Positions 14,913 through 23,364 are shown, counted from the stretch's first letter. The stretch: DNA of 64,000 nt from Pseudomonas anuradhapurensis (GCF_014269225.2 NZ_CP077097.1:1060001-1124000); one strand, 5' to 3'. Numbers and translations: made by a program. The notes: generated from the sequence alone by a model not told the origin.

Positions 14913-15296
14913 TCAGGCGTCGTCGTTGGCTTTGATCAGGCGGTTGTAGGCGTCCTGGTCGAGCAGGGCGGCTACGGCACTGGCATCGGCGGGAATGAAG
15001 CGGAAGAACCAGCCTTCACCCAGCGGGTCTTCGTTGACCAGTTCCGGGCTTTCTTCAAGCTGGCCATTGACCTGCACCACTTCACCGGTCAGCGGCATGT
15101 ATACGCCGCTGGCGGCCTTGACCGACTCGACGGTGGACGCTTCGCTGCCTTTCTCATACGGCTGCAACTCTGGCAGTTGCACGAAAACCACGTCGCCAAG
15201 GGCGTTCTGGGCGTAGGCGGTAATGCCCACGGTAACGCTGCCATCGGCTTCGACGCGCAGCCATTCGTGATCTTCAGTGAAACGCAACTCGCTCAT
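14913..15296 (-). CDS. gcvH: Glycine cleavage system H protein
   Basis: Lipoyl carrier of the glycine cleavage complex, 127 aa. The lipoylated lysine is K60 in [15 protein letters not shown]. The N terminus [16 protein letters not shown] is typical. The ATG at 15296 was chosen because an in-frame upstream extension would cover promoter-proximal DNA and lacks family similarity. It is the first gene of the operon, under a sigma-54-type promoter about 70 bp upstream. Confidence 0.96.
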   Translation of the reverse strand: MSELRFTEDHEWLRVEADGSVTVGITAYAQNALGDVVFVQLPELQPYEKGSEASTVESVKAASGVYMPLTGEVVQVNGQLEESPELVNEDPLGEGWFFRFIPADASAVAALLDQDAYNRLIKANDDA

Positions 15297-15362
15297 GGGG
15301 AATCCTCGGGAAGCAGGGGCGTTGGGCGCGGTGGTTCCGCGCTCTTGGGTTGGGATTCCCTT

Positions 15363-15379
15363 AGCAAAAATGCGGCCAA
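15363..15379 (-). promoter_or_regulatory. Sigma-54 promoter of the gcv operon
   Basis: On the minus strand TTGGCCGCATTTTTGCT has GG at 15376-15377 and GC at 15364-15365, separated by exactly 10 bases. It closely fits the sigma-54 consensus TGGCACG-N4-TTGC. It lies about 70 bp before the gcvH start codon. Confidence 0.8.
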
Positions 15380-15441
15380 TCAAACAAAAGCCTTTTAAAT
15401 CAATCGGTTATGTTTTTTGCTAGCGCTTGTCGTGTCCACGC

Positions 15442-15459
15442 TGGAATGAAAACGCTACA
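15442..15459 (-). promoter_or_regulatory. Candidate GcsR/TyrR-type activator box 1
   Basis: TGTAGCGTTTTCATTCCA on the minus strand. It resembles the 18-bp site I recall for P. aeruginosa GcsR (TGTAACG-N4-CGTTCCG), with the first half differing at one base. Its position about 70-80 bp upstream of the sigma-54 promoter suits an enhancer site. Confidence 0.5.
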
Positions 15460-15522
15460 CGTAATCGTTGCGGGAAAAGCGTTGGAGGATCAAACCCTTG
15501 TCCAGCGCCTCCCAGGCTAGCC

Positions 15523-15540
15523 TGTAGCGAATCCAATACA
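15523..15540 (+). promoter_or_regulatory. Candidate GcsR/TyrR-type activator box 2
   Basis: TGTAGCGAATCCAATACA on the plus strand. It shares TGTAGCG-N4-CA-T-CA with box 1 but in opposite orientation, and has TGTA/TACA ends like a TyrR box. Box centres are 81 bp apart. Confidence 0.42.
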
Positions 15541-15559
15541 GTGTAATGAAATAGATACA

Positions 15560-15579
15560 GTGGTGCCCGTCAGCACCAC
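15560..15579 (-). terminator. Hairpin downstream of trkH
   Basis: GTGGTGC (15560-15566) / GCACCAC (15573-15579), a perfect 7-bp stem with a 6-base loop 45 bp beyond the trkH stop. It is followed on the minus strand by a T-containing but not pure T sequence, so it is a weak terminator candidate. Confidence 0.4.
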
Positions 15580-15624
15580 AGGCCGTCGCGCCTGAACTAC
15601 CCGGCAGGCGCGTCTCAGGTGTGC

Positions 15625-17079
15625 CTAGAAGCGCCAGAATGCCGGCGCGATGAGTACCAGCACAGTAAGGATTTCGAGCCGGCCCAGCAGCATTCCGATC
15701 GTCAGCAACCACTTCGCTGCATCGGGTAGCGAAGCAAAATTGCCGGCCGGTCCAATCAGATTGCCCAATCCGGGCCCGACATTGCACACGGCGGTGGCGG
15801 CACCGCTCAAGGCCGTGGTCCAGTCGAGGCCGATCAGGGTCAGCAGCAGGGCGATCACCGCGATGGTGATGAAGAAGAAAAACGAAAAGGTCAGCAGCGA
15901 ACGCACGATATCTTCGTCGATGGGGTGGCCATTGTACTTCTTCGAAATCGTCGCGCGCGGATGGATCAACTGCTTCAGGCTGCTGACCAGCAACGATGCC
16001 GCCACCTGGAAGCGAAAGATTTTCAGGCCCCCGGCCGTCGACCCTGAACAGCCCCCGACGAAGGTCAGGTAGAAGAACAACAGCACGGCAAAGCTGCCCC
16101 ACAGCGTGTAGTCACCGACCGCAATCCCCGTCGTGGTGACCACCGAGGTGACATTGATCGCCACGATCCGCAACGCGTCCCACCACGACAAGTCGCTGTG
16201 CCAGCAGAGCCACGTGCCCACCGTGACCGACACGAAAGCCAGAAAGCCGAGGAAGCCGCGTACCTGATGATCCTTGATCAAGGCCCGGCGGTGGCCGCGC
16301 AAGGTCGCCACATACAAGGTGAAGGGCAGGCTGCCGAGGATCATGATGACCACCGCCACCCAGTGCACTGCGGGCTGGGTCCAGTGCCCGAGCGATGCAT
16401 CGGAAGTCGAGAAGCCACCGGTCGAGATCAGTGACATCGCATGGTTGATGGCTTCGAACGGGGTCATCCCGGCGGCCCACAGCGCCAGCGTGCCGACTGC
16501 GGTGAGCCCCAGGTACACCGCCAGAATCATCTTCGCCGCGACGTGCGAGCGTGGTGTGACTTTGTCCGACCAGTCCGAAGATTCGGTCTGGAACAGGCGC
16601 ATGCCACCGACGCGCAACAGCGGCAAGACCGCGACGGCCATGCCAATGAAGCCGATGCCGCCGAGCCAGTGCAGCATCGAGCGCCAGATCAACAGCCCGG
16701 GCGAGGCGCTGTCGAGGCCGGTCAGGACCGTGGAACCGGTGGTGGTGATGCCCGACATGGTTTCGAAGAATGCATCGGTGTAGCTGATGTGCCGGATCAG
16801 CACCATGGGCAAGGCGGCGAACGCGCAAACCACGATCCAGCTCGCGGTGGTCAGGAAATACATGTCCCTGGCGCGGATCTGCGGCGCCTCAGGTACGCCG
16901 CGGGCTACCAGCACCAGGCCAGCGCACAGCGCGATCAGGCTCGACCAGAGAAATGCGCCAAGATCGTCGCTGCGGCTGTACAGGATCAGCGTGGCCATGG
17001 GCACGACCATGCTGAGGGACAACGTGATCAGGAAGACACCGATGATGAAGGCGATGAAGCGCAGCGCGGGGAGAGGCAT
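15625..17079 (-). CDS. trkH: TrkH family potassium uptake protein
   Basis: Inner-membrane K+ transport subunit, 484 aa, with many hydrophobic helices. The four pore-loop filter sequences typical of Trk/Ktr proteins are visible in order: TTTGSTVL, STGGFST, TTTGIAVG and NVGPGLG. The ATG at 17079 gives the usual hydrophobic N terminus (MPLPALRFIAFIIG). These proteins work with a cytosolic TrkA regulator, which is not encoded here. It lies upstream of gcvH on the same strand but has its own hairpin end. Confidence 0.93.
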   Translation of the reverse strand: MPLPALRFIAFIIGVFLITLSLSMVVPMATLILYSRSDDLGAFLWSSLIALCAGLVLVARGVPEAPQIRARDMYFLTTASWIVVCAFAALPMVLIRHISYTDAFFETMSGITTTGSTVLTGLDSASPGLLIWRSMLHWLGGIGFIGMAVAVLPLLRVGGMRLFQTESSDWSDKVTPRSHVAAKMILAVYLGLTAVGTLALWAAGMTPFEAINHAMSLISTGGFSTSDASLGHWTQPAVHWVAVVIMILGSLPFTLYVATLRGHRRALIKDHQVRGFLGFLAFVSVTVGTWLCWHSDLSWWDALRIVAINVTSVVTTTGIAVGDYTLWGSFAVLLFFYLTFVGGCSGSTAGGLKIFRFQVAASLLVSSLKQLIHPRATISKKYNGHPIDEDIVRSLLTFSFFFFITIAVIALLLTLIGLDWTTALSGAATAVCNVGPGLGNLIGPAGNFASLPDAAKWLLTIGMLLGRLEILTVLVLIAPAFWRF

Positions 17080-17232
17080 CGAACAAGCTCGCTTGGAATA
17101 TGCCGGGCAGTATTTACAGCGCCACGGCATTGTCGAGTAAAAAAACCGTAAAGGTCCTGACCCGGCCGGCGCATCGTAAGGGTTGTTCGACAGTGTATCA
17201 GCGCTGCGTTTGTGTCATCGGGCTTTCCCTTT

Positions 17233-17805
17233 TCAGGTTGGGCCGTCAATGCGCTTGGCGAGCACAACTGCGCTCCAGTAGTGGCTGCCGTTGTGGCTCC
17301 GGCGAGTCCACCCCTGAGCCATCAGTTGCCTGGCGATCATCCGGTTCATGAGCCCATGACCCAGCAGCATCACCGGCCCCTCGCTGGCAAGTGACAGTAA
17401 CCGTTGCGCTGCGATGCTGGCACGGAGCCTGGCAGCGCTGACGGTTTCGACATCGCGCGAGTAACCGCACAACCACAGCAGGCGAAGAATGAATGCCCAG
17501 GTAAACGGTGAAAGTCGAGGTAACCTCCATTGGCCAAACGGCAGCTGCGCTTCACAAAAAAGTGCATCGACGTGGCTGGGCGCAAGACCAAGCGCCTGTA
17601 GCGAGCTCAGTGCACGTGGCGCTGTGCTCGACACGATCACCCGTGCCCGCGTGGCAAGCTGCAGGCTGGCGGCCGGGACGGGCTGGTCGGTGATTCCGGC
17701 GCGGTCGTAGCCGTCGATCCAGCCCTGCATATCCCGTGCGGACACTTTTTTGCCGGCAACCAGTGCCGGCTGGCCGTGGCGCATCAGGATTATTTCCCTG
17801 TCCAT
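17233..17805 (-). CDS. Histidine phosphatase superfamily protein
   Basis: A 190-aa protein with the catalytic RHG motif at the N terminus (EIILMRHGQPAL) and the second-histidine motif near the C terminus (VMLLGHGLMNR), as in SixA/phosphoglycerate-mutase-like phosphatases. The substrate cannot be inferred. It starts 3 bp after the SDR gene stop with an AGGAAAG site, so it is the last gene of a compact three-gene operon. Confidence 0.85.
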   Translation of the reverse strand: MDREIILMRHGQPALVAGKKVSARDMQGWIDGYDRAGITDQPVPAASLQLATRARVIVSSTAPRALSSLQALGLAPSHVDALFCEAQLPFGQWRLPRLSPFTWAFILRLLWLCGYSRDVETVSAARLRASIAAQRLLSLASEGPVMLLGHGLMNRMIARQLMAQGWTRRSHNGSHYWSAVVLAKRIDGPT

Positions 17806-17808
17806 GGG

Positions 17809-18855
17809 CTATTGACTTTCCTGTTTCGTGAGCGAGCCGTGTCGTGCAAACCAGCCGTGGTCTCGATACCACGCCACGGTATCGGCGACAGTCAGTTCCA
17901 GCGCCCTGAAACTCAGGCCGAGCGCGTGTTCGCTTTTGCTGTGGTTGAAGCGCGTACGGTCCTTTTCCCGCACCAGCAGGCGCAGCGTGGCCAAGCTTAG
18001 CAGGATGGGCTTGCCGGTGAGCCGCGCATACATTTCCTGGACTGCGGTCAGGCAGAACAGCAACGGCAACGGCAAATGCCGAGTAGGCGTCGGTACGCCG
18101 GCCAGACGGCCGACTATCGGTACCAGTTCGGCCATGGTCATATGCCGCCCTGCGGCCAGGTAGCGTTCACCGCTGCGTCCCTGGGTGGCTGCGGCAATCT
18201 GCGCCAAAGCCACATCGCGGGCATCCACCACCGAAAAACTACCCGGGATCAAGCCAGGCAGCTTGCCCTGCACCACATCGTTGACCAGTTGCCCGGCCGA
18301 CGTCGGGCCGATGTCGCCAGGGCCCCACATCCAGCCTGGGAGTACCATGCAGGCGTACATGTCGGGGTGGGCCTGGAGAAACGCAGCCACCACACGGTCA
18401 GCGAGGATCTTGCTGCGGTAGTAGTCATCGGCATCTGCTTCGGCCCGCAGGCATGTCTCATCGATGGCTGTGCCAGGTGCGCCGTCGAGCACCGCAATGG
18501 ACGAGGTGTGAATGAACCGGCGGATACCGGCCTGGTAGGCCTGTTCCAGCAGACGGCGGGTGCCGCTCACATTGATCTGCTCAAGTGCCTGCCAATGGCT
18601 GCCGCCCTTGTAGTTGTCGCGAAAGAATGCCGCCGTATGGAATACCGTATCGCAGCCGTGCAACGACGCCGCGAAGGCATCGACATCGGCCATGTCGCCC
18701 TCGACCAGCTCCACTTCGGGCAGATCGGCAAACTGCTGTCGGCCCTTTGCGCTCGACCGCACCAGCCCTTTGACCGTGTAGCCACGTGCGACCAGTTCAC
18801 GCACCAGGTTGTTGCCCAGCAAGCCGGTTGCGCCGGTCACGAACACATTGCGCAT
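17809..18855 (-). CDS. Extended SDR family NAD(P)-dependent epimerase/reductase
   Basis: A 348-aa Rossmann-fold protein resembling dihydroflavonol-4-reductase-like enzymes. The nucleotide-binding motif TGATGLLG is at residues 7-14, with GDM in the 50s, and the catalytic YxxxK appears as YYRSK near residue 147 after HTSSIAV. Family members reduce or oxidise hydroxyl/keto groups on small molecules. The true substrate is unknown. It sits 3 bp from both neighbours, which strongly suggests co-transcription. Confidence 0.88.
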   Translation of the reverse strand: MRNVFVTGATGLLGNNLVRELVARGYTVKGLVRSSAKGRQQFADLPEVELVEGDMADVDAFAASLHGCDTVFHTAAFFRDNYKGGSHWQALEQINVSGTRRLLEQAYQAGIRRFIHTSSIAVLDGAPGTAIDETCLRAEADADDYYRSKILADRVVAAFLQAHPDMYACMVLPGWMWGPGDIGPTSAGQLVNDVVQGKLPGLIPGSFSVVDARDVALAQIAAATQGRSGERYLAAGRHMTMAELVPIVGRLAGVPTPTRHLPLPLLFCLTAVQEMYARLTGKPILLSLATLRLLVREKDRTRFNHSKSEHALGLSFRALELTVADTVAWYRDHGWFARHGSLTKQESQ

Positions 18856-18858
18856 GGC

Positions 18859-19281
18859 TCAACCCTCGCCCTGTTCGGCAGATGGCCGCAACGTGGCACT
18901 GTCGAAAAACACCGTTTCGCGAACCGCCAGGCCGTTTCTGAAGGTGAAGTGGGCCGCATACTGCAGGCAGACCCGGCGCCCATGGGCCGGAACGATCACC
19001 CCTGCCGGCAGCCACAGCGGCGAGCTGAAGGTGCCGGTCAGGACGGCGCTCATGGCCAGCCGATCGTCCGCGACCATGAACGGGGTCAGGGCCACCTGGG
19101 CATCAGGGAAAGCGCTGAACAACGCCAACTCGCGGGCGCGCATGGCTTCGCGCCCGGTTTGCCTGGTCATGCCATCCAGGTACACGAAGTCTTCGTCAAC
19201 CAATGCCAGCAGCCCTTGCACATCACGCTGGTTGAAGGCGTTGGCGGCACGCTGGGCATAGTCCTTGGGGCCAGTCATCAT
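18859..19281 (-). CDS. SnoaL-like (NTF2-fold) protein
   Basis: About 140 aa with the SnoaL/ester-cyclase pattern: an N-terminal helix pair (AQRAANAFNQRDVQGLLALV), the DEDFVYLD strand, FPDAQVALTPFMVADDRLA and a C-terminal beta sheet (CLQYAAHFTFRNGLAVRETVFFD). Such folds act as small-molecule isomerases, cyclases or hydrolases, or just bind ligands. The ATG at 19281 has GGA at suitable spacing; a start three codons upstream (19290) cannot be excluded. It is the first gene of the operon and divergent from a LysR gene. Confidence 0.8.
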   Translation of the reverse strand: MMTGPKDYAQRAANAFNQRDVQGLLALVDEDFVYLDGMTRQTGREAMRARELALFSAFPDAQVALTPFMVADDRLAMSAVLTGTFSSPLWLPAGVIVPAHGRRVCLQYAAHFTFRNGLAVRETVFFDSATLRPSAEQGEG

Positions 19282-19359
19282 GCATTGCATTCCATTCGTT
19301 CAGGGAGGGCCCAAGGTACTCCCGGGCTTGCTGTCGAAAAACAGCGGCTATTGCATAAT

Positions 19360-19381
19360 CGCTTTGCATATCCGCAAAGCG
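19360..19381. promoter_or_regulatory. Candidate LysR operator between the SnoaL operon and lysR
   Basis: CGCTTTGC (19360-19367) and GCAAAGCG (19374-19381) form a perfect 8-bp dyad with a 6-bp centre. It lies 18-40 bp before the LysR start and within an AT-rich stretch with TTGCATAATC. It has the position expected for an autoregulatory LysR site controlling both directions. Confidence 0.5.
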
Positions 19382-19398
19382 TGGAGAGGCCGGCACAG

Positions 19399-20268
19399 AT
19401 GGCGTTGCAGGAAAACTGGGATGATCTTCGGCTGCTGCTGGCGGTAGCGCGGCGTGGCAGCTTTCTTCGCGCTGGCGAGTTGCTGGGCATCGCGGCGTCG
19501 ACCGTGTCGCGTCGCCTGACCCAGCTTGAGGCCGCACTGGCCGAGCCGCTGGTAGAGCGGGGCGTAGAAGGTTGCAGGCTGACTTCGCGCGGCCAAGCGC
19601 TGGTAGAGGTGGCCCTGGCAGCAGAAGCTGGCCTGCGCCGGCAAACCCGAGGCGGCGACGACGATCTGCCTTGTGCACTCTCTGGCACTGTCCAGGTGAG
19701 CGCAGGGGACGGCTTCTCGACGAGCGTGCTGGAGGCGGCCGATCGCTTTACCAGCCTGCACCCGGGTTGTTCGGTGGAGCTGACCGTGACCGCCGACTTT
19801 CACAAGATTGCCCGCGGCGTGGCGGATATTGCCGTGCGCACGGTCCACCTGGGGGAACCCTCACTGATCTATCGGCTCGTGGGCCGGCTTGGCTATGGCG
19901 TGTTCGCCGCTGCTGGTTACCTGCAGCGCTACCCGGGCGTTACCCCGGCGACGGCGGTCAATATCGGCCTGCTGCCGCCGCTGGATGCGTTACCGCAACT
20001 GCGTGCGGCCAAGGCAGGGGGGCTGGATCGGGCGCCCATCCGCGTGAGTTCGTTCACCGCACAACTCGAATCGGTGAGACGAGGCATGGGCGTTGCCGTA
20101 CTGCCGAGGATACTGGCGAACGATCTGATCGAGCTGTTCCCGGACCTGCGCCTGCCAGACATGGAGGTCTACATGGTTACTCGGCCGCAGGCCTTGAAGC
20201 AGGCCCACATAAGGGCGTGTTTCGTAATCCTTGAGCAGGTGCTGCAGGAAGCCCTGGGAACCGGCTGA
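19399..20268 (+). CDS. LysR family transcriptional regulator
   Basis: A 289-aa regulator with an N-terminal winged helix-turn-helix (residues about 5-62, ENWDDLRLLLAVARRGSFLR... ASTVSRRLTQLE) and a C-terminal effector-binding domain. The ATG at 19399 is chosen because it gives the canonical N terminus; the open frame continues far upstream without family similarity. It is divergent from the SnoaL-SDR-phosphatase operon, so it probably controls it. It is convergent with the gcsR-like gene, only 11 bp apart. Confidence 0.92.
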   Translation: MALQENWDDLRLLLAVARRGSFLRAGELLGIAASTVSRRLTQLEAALAEPLVERGVEGCRLTSRGQALVEVALAAEAGLRRQTRGGDDDLPCALSGTVQVSAGDGFSTSVLEAADRFTSLHPGCSVELTVTADFHKIARGVADIAVRTVHLGEPSLIYRLVGRLGYGVFAAAGYLQRYPGVTPATAVNIGLLPPLDALPQLRAAKAGGLDRAPIRVSSFTAQLESVRRGMGVAVLPRILANDLIELFPDLRLPDMEVYMVTRPQALKQAHIRACFVILEQVLQEALGTG

Positions 20269-20279
20269 ACAACATCCGA

Positions 20280-21788
20280 TCAAGCCTTGCCGGGTATGCC
20301 ATATTTACGCAGGCGCTGGGCAATGGCGGTGTGCGAGGTTTGCAAGCGCCCGGCCAGTTGCCGTGTCGATGGGTAGCTGGTGTACAGGCGTTGCAGCAGC
20401 TCGCGCTCGAAATCGGCCACCGCCTGCTCCAGGCTGGCCACTTCGCCGTCCTGGCCACGCGCCACCGAGGTGCCGGCGATGTCCAGGTCGCCGATATCCA
20501 CCAGGTTGCCCTCGCAGATGGCCGCAGCGCGAAAGATCACGTTCTGCAACTGGCGCACATTGCCTGGCCAAGGGTTGGCCAGCAGTGCCGAATGGGTGGT
20601 CGGGGTCAGCCGGCAGGGCGGGCGCTGGATCTGCGTGCAGGCCTGTTGCATGAAGAAATGCGCCAGCATCAGGATGTCCTGGCCTCGGTCGCGCAGCGGC
20701 GGTACCTGCAGGTTGAGCACGTTGAGGCGGTAGAACAGGTCTTCGCGGAAGCTGCCATCGGCAACCATGCGTTGCAGGTCGCGGTGGGTGGCGCTGATAA
20801 TGCGTACATCCACTTTCACTTCACGGTCGCCGCCCACCCGGCGGAAACTGCCATCGCTGAGAAAGCGCAGCAGCTTGGCCTGCAGGTACGGCGACATTTC
20901 GCCGATTTCATCGAGAAACACCGTGCCCTGGTTGGCCAGCTCCATCAGCCCGGGCTTGCCGCCTCGTTGCGCGCCGGTGAAGGCTCCTGGGGCGTAGCCG
21001 AACAGTTCGCTTTCGGCCAGGCTCTCGGGCAGCGCAGCGCAGTTCAGCGCCAGGAAGGGCGCCGCGTGGCGGCTGCTGATGGCGTGGCAGGCGCGGGCTA
21101 CCAGCTCTTTGCCGGTGCCGGTTTCGCCGTGCACCAGCAGCGGCGCATCGAGCGTCGCCACACGCAGGGCTCGGGCCTTGAGGGTACGGATGGCCGGCGA
21201 CTCGCCGAGCAAGGCATCGAAGCCTTCGGCATGGTCGTGGTGCAGGGCCGACAGGCGTTCGCCCATGCGTGTGGGTGGGTACAGGGTCAGCAGGCCACCG
21301 GCGTTGGTGATCGGCGTGGCGTCCAGCAGCAGGCTCTGGCCGTTGAGCTGCATCTCGCGCATCGGCAGGTGGAAGTTGTTGTCCAGCAGTGCCTGCAGCA
21401 GTGCCGGGTCGCCGAACAGCTCACCCACCGAGCGCCCCGCGGATTCGCGGCCGCACAGTTCGATCAGTGCCGGGTTGGCCAGCAGTACCTTGCCGGCACT
21501 GTCCACCGCCAGTACCGGGTCGCTCATCGCCGCGAGCAGGGCGTCGAGCTGCAGGTGGCGGCGTTGGCCGGGAAGGATGTCGACCACCTCCACCGATTGC
21601 ACGCCCTGTACCTCGAATAGCGCGTCGTGCAGTTCTTCGAGCACGGCGGGGCTGAGGGTGGGGGCGTCGATGTAGACGTTCGGCGGGACCATCTCTACTG
21701 CGTCCAGGTTGAGGTTGCGGGCACCGAGCAGGGCGAGGACTTCCTGGGTGATGCCGACGCGGTCGATGAAGCTGACGTGGATGCGCAT
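20280..21788 (-). CDS. gcsR: Sigma-54-dependent TyrR-like activator, probable GcsR
   Basis: A 502-aa enhancer-binding protein. It has an N-terminal ACT domain (about 1-70, [19 protein letters not shown]), a PAS domain (about 78-170), an AAA+ domain with Walker A GETGTGKE (221-228), the sigma-54 contact loop GAFTGA (268-273) and Walker B VFLDEIGE (290-297), and a C-terminal helix-turn-helix ending in [11 protein letters not shown]. Intact GAFTGA separates it from E. coli TyrR, which lacks it. The P. aeruginosa relative GcsR activates the glycine cleavage operon, which here has a sigma-54 promoter 5 kb away. Another aromatic-responsive TyrR-like role (PhhR type) is possible. Confidence 0.85.
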   Translation of the reverse strand: MRIHVSFIDRVGITQEVLALLGARNLNLDAVEMVPPNVYIDAPTLSPAVLEELHDALFEVQGVQSVEVVDILPGQRRHLQLDALLAAMSDPVLAVDSAGKVLLANPALIELCGRESAGRSVGELFGDPALLQALLDNNFHLPMREMQLNGQSLLLDATPITNAGGLLTLYPPTRMGERLSALHHDHAEGFDALLGESPAIRTLKARALRVATLDAPLLVHGETGTGKELVARACHAISSRHAAPFLALNCAALPESLAESELFGYAPGAFTGAQRGGKPGLMELANQGTVFLDEIGEMSPYLQAKLLRFLSDGSFRRVGGDREVKVDVRIISATHRDLQRMVADGSFREDLFYRLNVLNLQVPPLRDRGQDILMLAHFFMQQACTQIQRPPCRLTPTTHSALLANPWPGNVRQLQNVIFRAAAICEGNLVDIGDLDIAGTSVARGQDGEVASLEQAVADFERELLQRLYTSYPSTRQLAGRLQTSHTAIAQRLRKYGIPGKA

Positions 21789-21840
21789 GGGGACGAAGAG
21801 GTGGTGGCTGGGGACGGCGGTAGTATGCCTCAACAACGCC

Positions 21841-21998
21841 GGGGCCGCTTTGCGGCCCATCGCGACGCAAGGCCGCTCCTACAGGGGAATGAGCTGCGCC
21901 CCAATGTCGGACATATGTCCCACCATCTGGGCGCAGCTCAAAATACATCACCTTTGTAGGAGCGGCCTTGCGTCGCGATGGGCTGCACAGCAGCCCCA
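21841..21998. repeat. REP/BIME pair with a nested dyad upstream of gcsR
   Basis: Outer arms (21841-21885 and 21955-21998) carry the 'CGCGACGCAAGGCCGCTCCTAC' type REP in inverted orientation. Between them lies a second inverted repeat, GAGCTGCGCCC (21891-21901) / GGGCGCAGCTC (21929-21939). This encloses the perfect palindrome GGACATATGTCC (21909-21920). The element sits in the gap before gcsR. Confidence 0.8.
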
Positions 21999-22009
21999 GA
22001 AGGGTGGCA

Positions 22010-22378
22010 TCACTCCAGATGTTCAGGCTTGATCGGGTCGCCCGACTTCACATCGAGTTTTTCACGGATGTCCGAGAACATATGGTCGTAGAGTTTGTGC
22101 GGCGAACCCAGGCTTTCGAATTTCTTGGGCGGCGCCAGGTATGACTGGGCCTTGCGGCTCAGGACCATGAGAAAACTGGGTAGCACCTGATCCTTGGCCA
22201 GGAAGAACTTTTCTTCCACTGGCTTGCCCTCGATGCTGCCATGCATACGAAACTGGATGCCTCTGCCTTCCTTGGGGTCCGACGCAGCCTCGTATTCGAT
22301 GTTCAGGTCATAGCTGTGGTCGTTCTTGTTCAGCGCGGTGCGCTCGATATGTACATGACCGGGTTGGTACTGGGCCAT
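22010..22378 (-). CDS. Small Pseudomonas protein, probably DUF5064 family
   Basis: A 122-aa soluble, charged protein with no signal peptide or membrane helix. It begins MAQYQPGHVHIERTALNK and looks beta-rich at first (SYDLNIEYEAASD, GIQFRMHGSIEGKPVEEKFF), then helical. I recall this as the Pseudomonas DUF5064 family but cannot verify it here. A strong AAAGGAG site precedes the ATG at 22378. It lies behind arcC, after a hairpin, so it may be read through from the arc operon. No function can be assigned. Confidence 0.72.
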   Translation of the reverse strand: MAQYQPGHVHIERTALNKNDHSYDLNIEYEAASDPKEGRGIQFRMHGSIEGKPVEEKFFLAKDQVLPSFLMVLSRKAQSYLAPPKKFESLGSPHKLYDHMFSDIREKLDVKSGDPIKPEHLE

Positions 22379-22399
22379 GGCAAGCTCCTTTGGAAGGTC

Positions 22400-22426
22400 G
22401 AAAATGGCGGGCATCAAGCGCCCGCC
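22400..22426 (-). terminator. Candidate terminator/attenuator after arcC
   Basis: GGCGGGC (22406-22412) / GCCCGCC (22420-22426) forms a 7-bp stem just past the arcC stop. It is followed on the minus strand by ATTTTC, a weak T tract. Confidence 0.5.
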
Positions 22427-22434
22427 CACTGCAT

Positions 22435-23364
22435 TCAACGGTAGCTGATACCCGGCTTCGCGGTGGAAACGCGCGTACCGGCGGTGCCTTTGACGATGTC
22501 CTCGATGTTTTCCAGCGAACTGATCACCGCCACCTTGCCGGTGTGGCGGGCAAAATCGCAGGCGGCCTGCACCTTGGGCCCCATGGAGCCGGCGGCGAAA
22601 CCCAGGCGTTCGAGTTCGTCGGGGTGGGCCTGGGCGATGGCTTTCTGCGTGGGTTTGCCCCAGTCAATATAGGCGGCATCGACATCGGTGGCGATTATCA
22701 GAAGGTCGGCATCCAGCTGCTCGGCCAGCAGGGCTGAGCACAGGTCCTTGTCGATCACCGCCTCGATACCCTTGAGCTTGCGGTTTTCGTCGTACATGGT
22801 GGGGATGCCGCCACCGCCGGCGCAGATCACGATGCTGTTTTTTTCCAGCAACCACTTGATCGGGCGGATCTCGAAGATGCGCTTGGGTTTCGGGCTGGCC
22901 ACCACGCGGCGGTACTTGTCGCCGTCGGCCTTGACTACCCAGCCTTTCTCCTTGGCCAGGCGCTCGGCCTCTTCCTTGGCATACACCGGGCCGATGAACT
23001 TGGTCGGGTCCTTGAAGGCGGGGTCGTTGGCGTCCACCTCCACCTGGGTCAGCAGGGTGGCGAACGGCACTTCGAAGGCCAGCAGGTTGCCCAGCTCCTG
23101 CTCGATCATGTAGCCGATCATGCCCTCGGTCTCGGCACCGAGCACGTCCAGCGGGTAGGCCTCGTCGGGCTTGTAGGAAAGCCCTTGCAGCGACAGCAGG
23201 CCGACTTGCGGGCCGTTGCCGTGGGCGATGACCAGTTCGTTGCCAGGGTGGATCTTGGCGATCTGCTCGGTGGCGGTGCGGATATTGGCGCGCTGGTTGT
23301 CAGCGGTCATGGGCTCGCCGCGACGCAGCAGGGCGTTGCCGCCCAATGCAACAACGATACGCAT
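22435..23364 (-). CDS. arcC: Carbamate kinase (ArcC)
   Basis: Last enzyme of the arginine deiminase pathway, using carbamoyl phosphate and ADP to make ATP, CO2 and ammonia. At 309 aa it has the amino-acid-kinase fold, with [18 protein letters not shown] at the start, the [11 protein letters not shown] loop and the CAGGGGIPT motif in the middle. It has an AAAGGA site and follows arcB across a REP pair. It is the distal gene of arcD-arcA-arcB-arcC. Confidence 0.97.
   Translation of the reverse strand: MRIVVALGGNALLRRGEPMTADNQRANIRTATEQIAKIHPGNELVIAHGNGPQVGLLSLQGLSYKPDEAYPLDVLGAETEGMIGYMIEQELGNLLAFEVPFATLLTQVEVDANDPAFKDPTKFIGPVYAKEEAERLAKEKGWVVKADGDKYRRVVASPKPKRIFEIRPIKWLLEKNSIVICAGGGGIPTMYDENRKLKGIEAVIDKDLCSALLAEQLDADLLIIATDVDAAYIDWGKPTQKAIAQAHPDELERLGFAAGSMGPKVQAACDFARHTGKVAVISSLENIEDIVKGTAGTRVSTAKPGISYR

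Larger units (their letters stand above)
15297..15624. other. gcvH upstream control region
   Basis: A 328-bp gap between trkH and gcvH. From gcvH outward it contains a sigma-54 promoter (15363-15379), two 18-bp TyrR/GcsR-like boxes (15442-15459 and 15523-15540) and a hairpin behind trkH (15560-15579). I saw no glycine riboswitch-like fold and no gene. Confidence 0.6.

Noticed and set aside
15297..15624. Glycine riboswitch before gcvH
   Set aside because: I looked for the conserved tandem aptamer pattern and saw none. The sigma-54 promoter lies too close to gcvH to leave room for one.
15455..16102. Alternative minus-strand frame overlapping the 3' part of trkH
   Set aside because: It is a different frame of the trkH sequence. 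The 484-aa TrkH frame has all four filter motifs and is intact.
18076..19398. Upstream extension of the LysR frame
   Set aside because: It covers the SDR and SnoaL genes in antisense. The LysR fold starts at the ATG at 19399.
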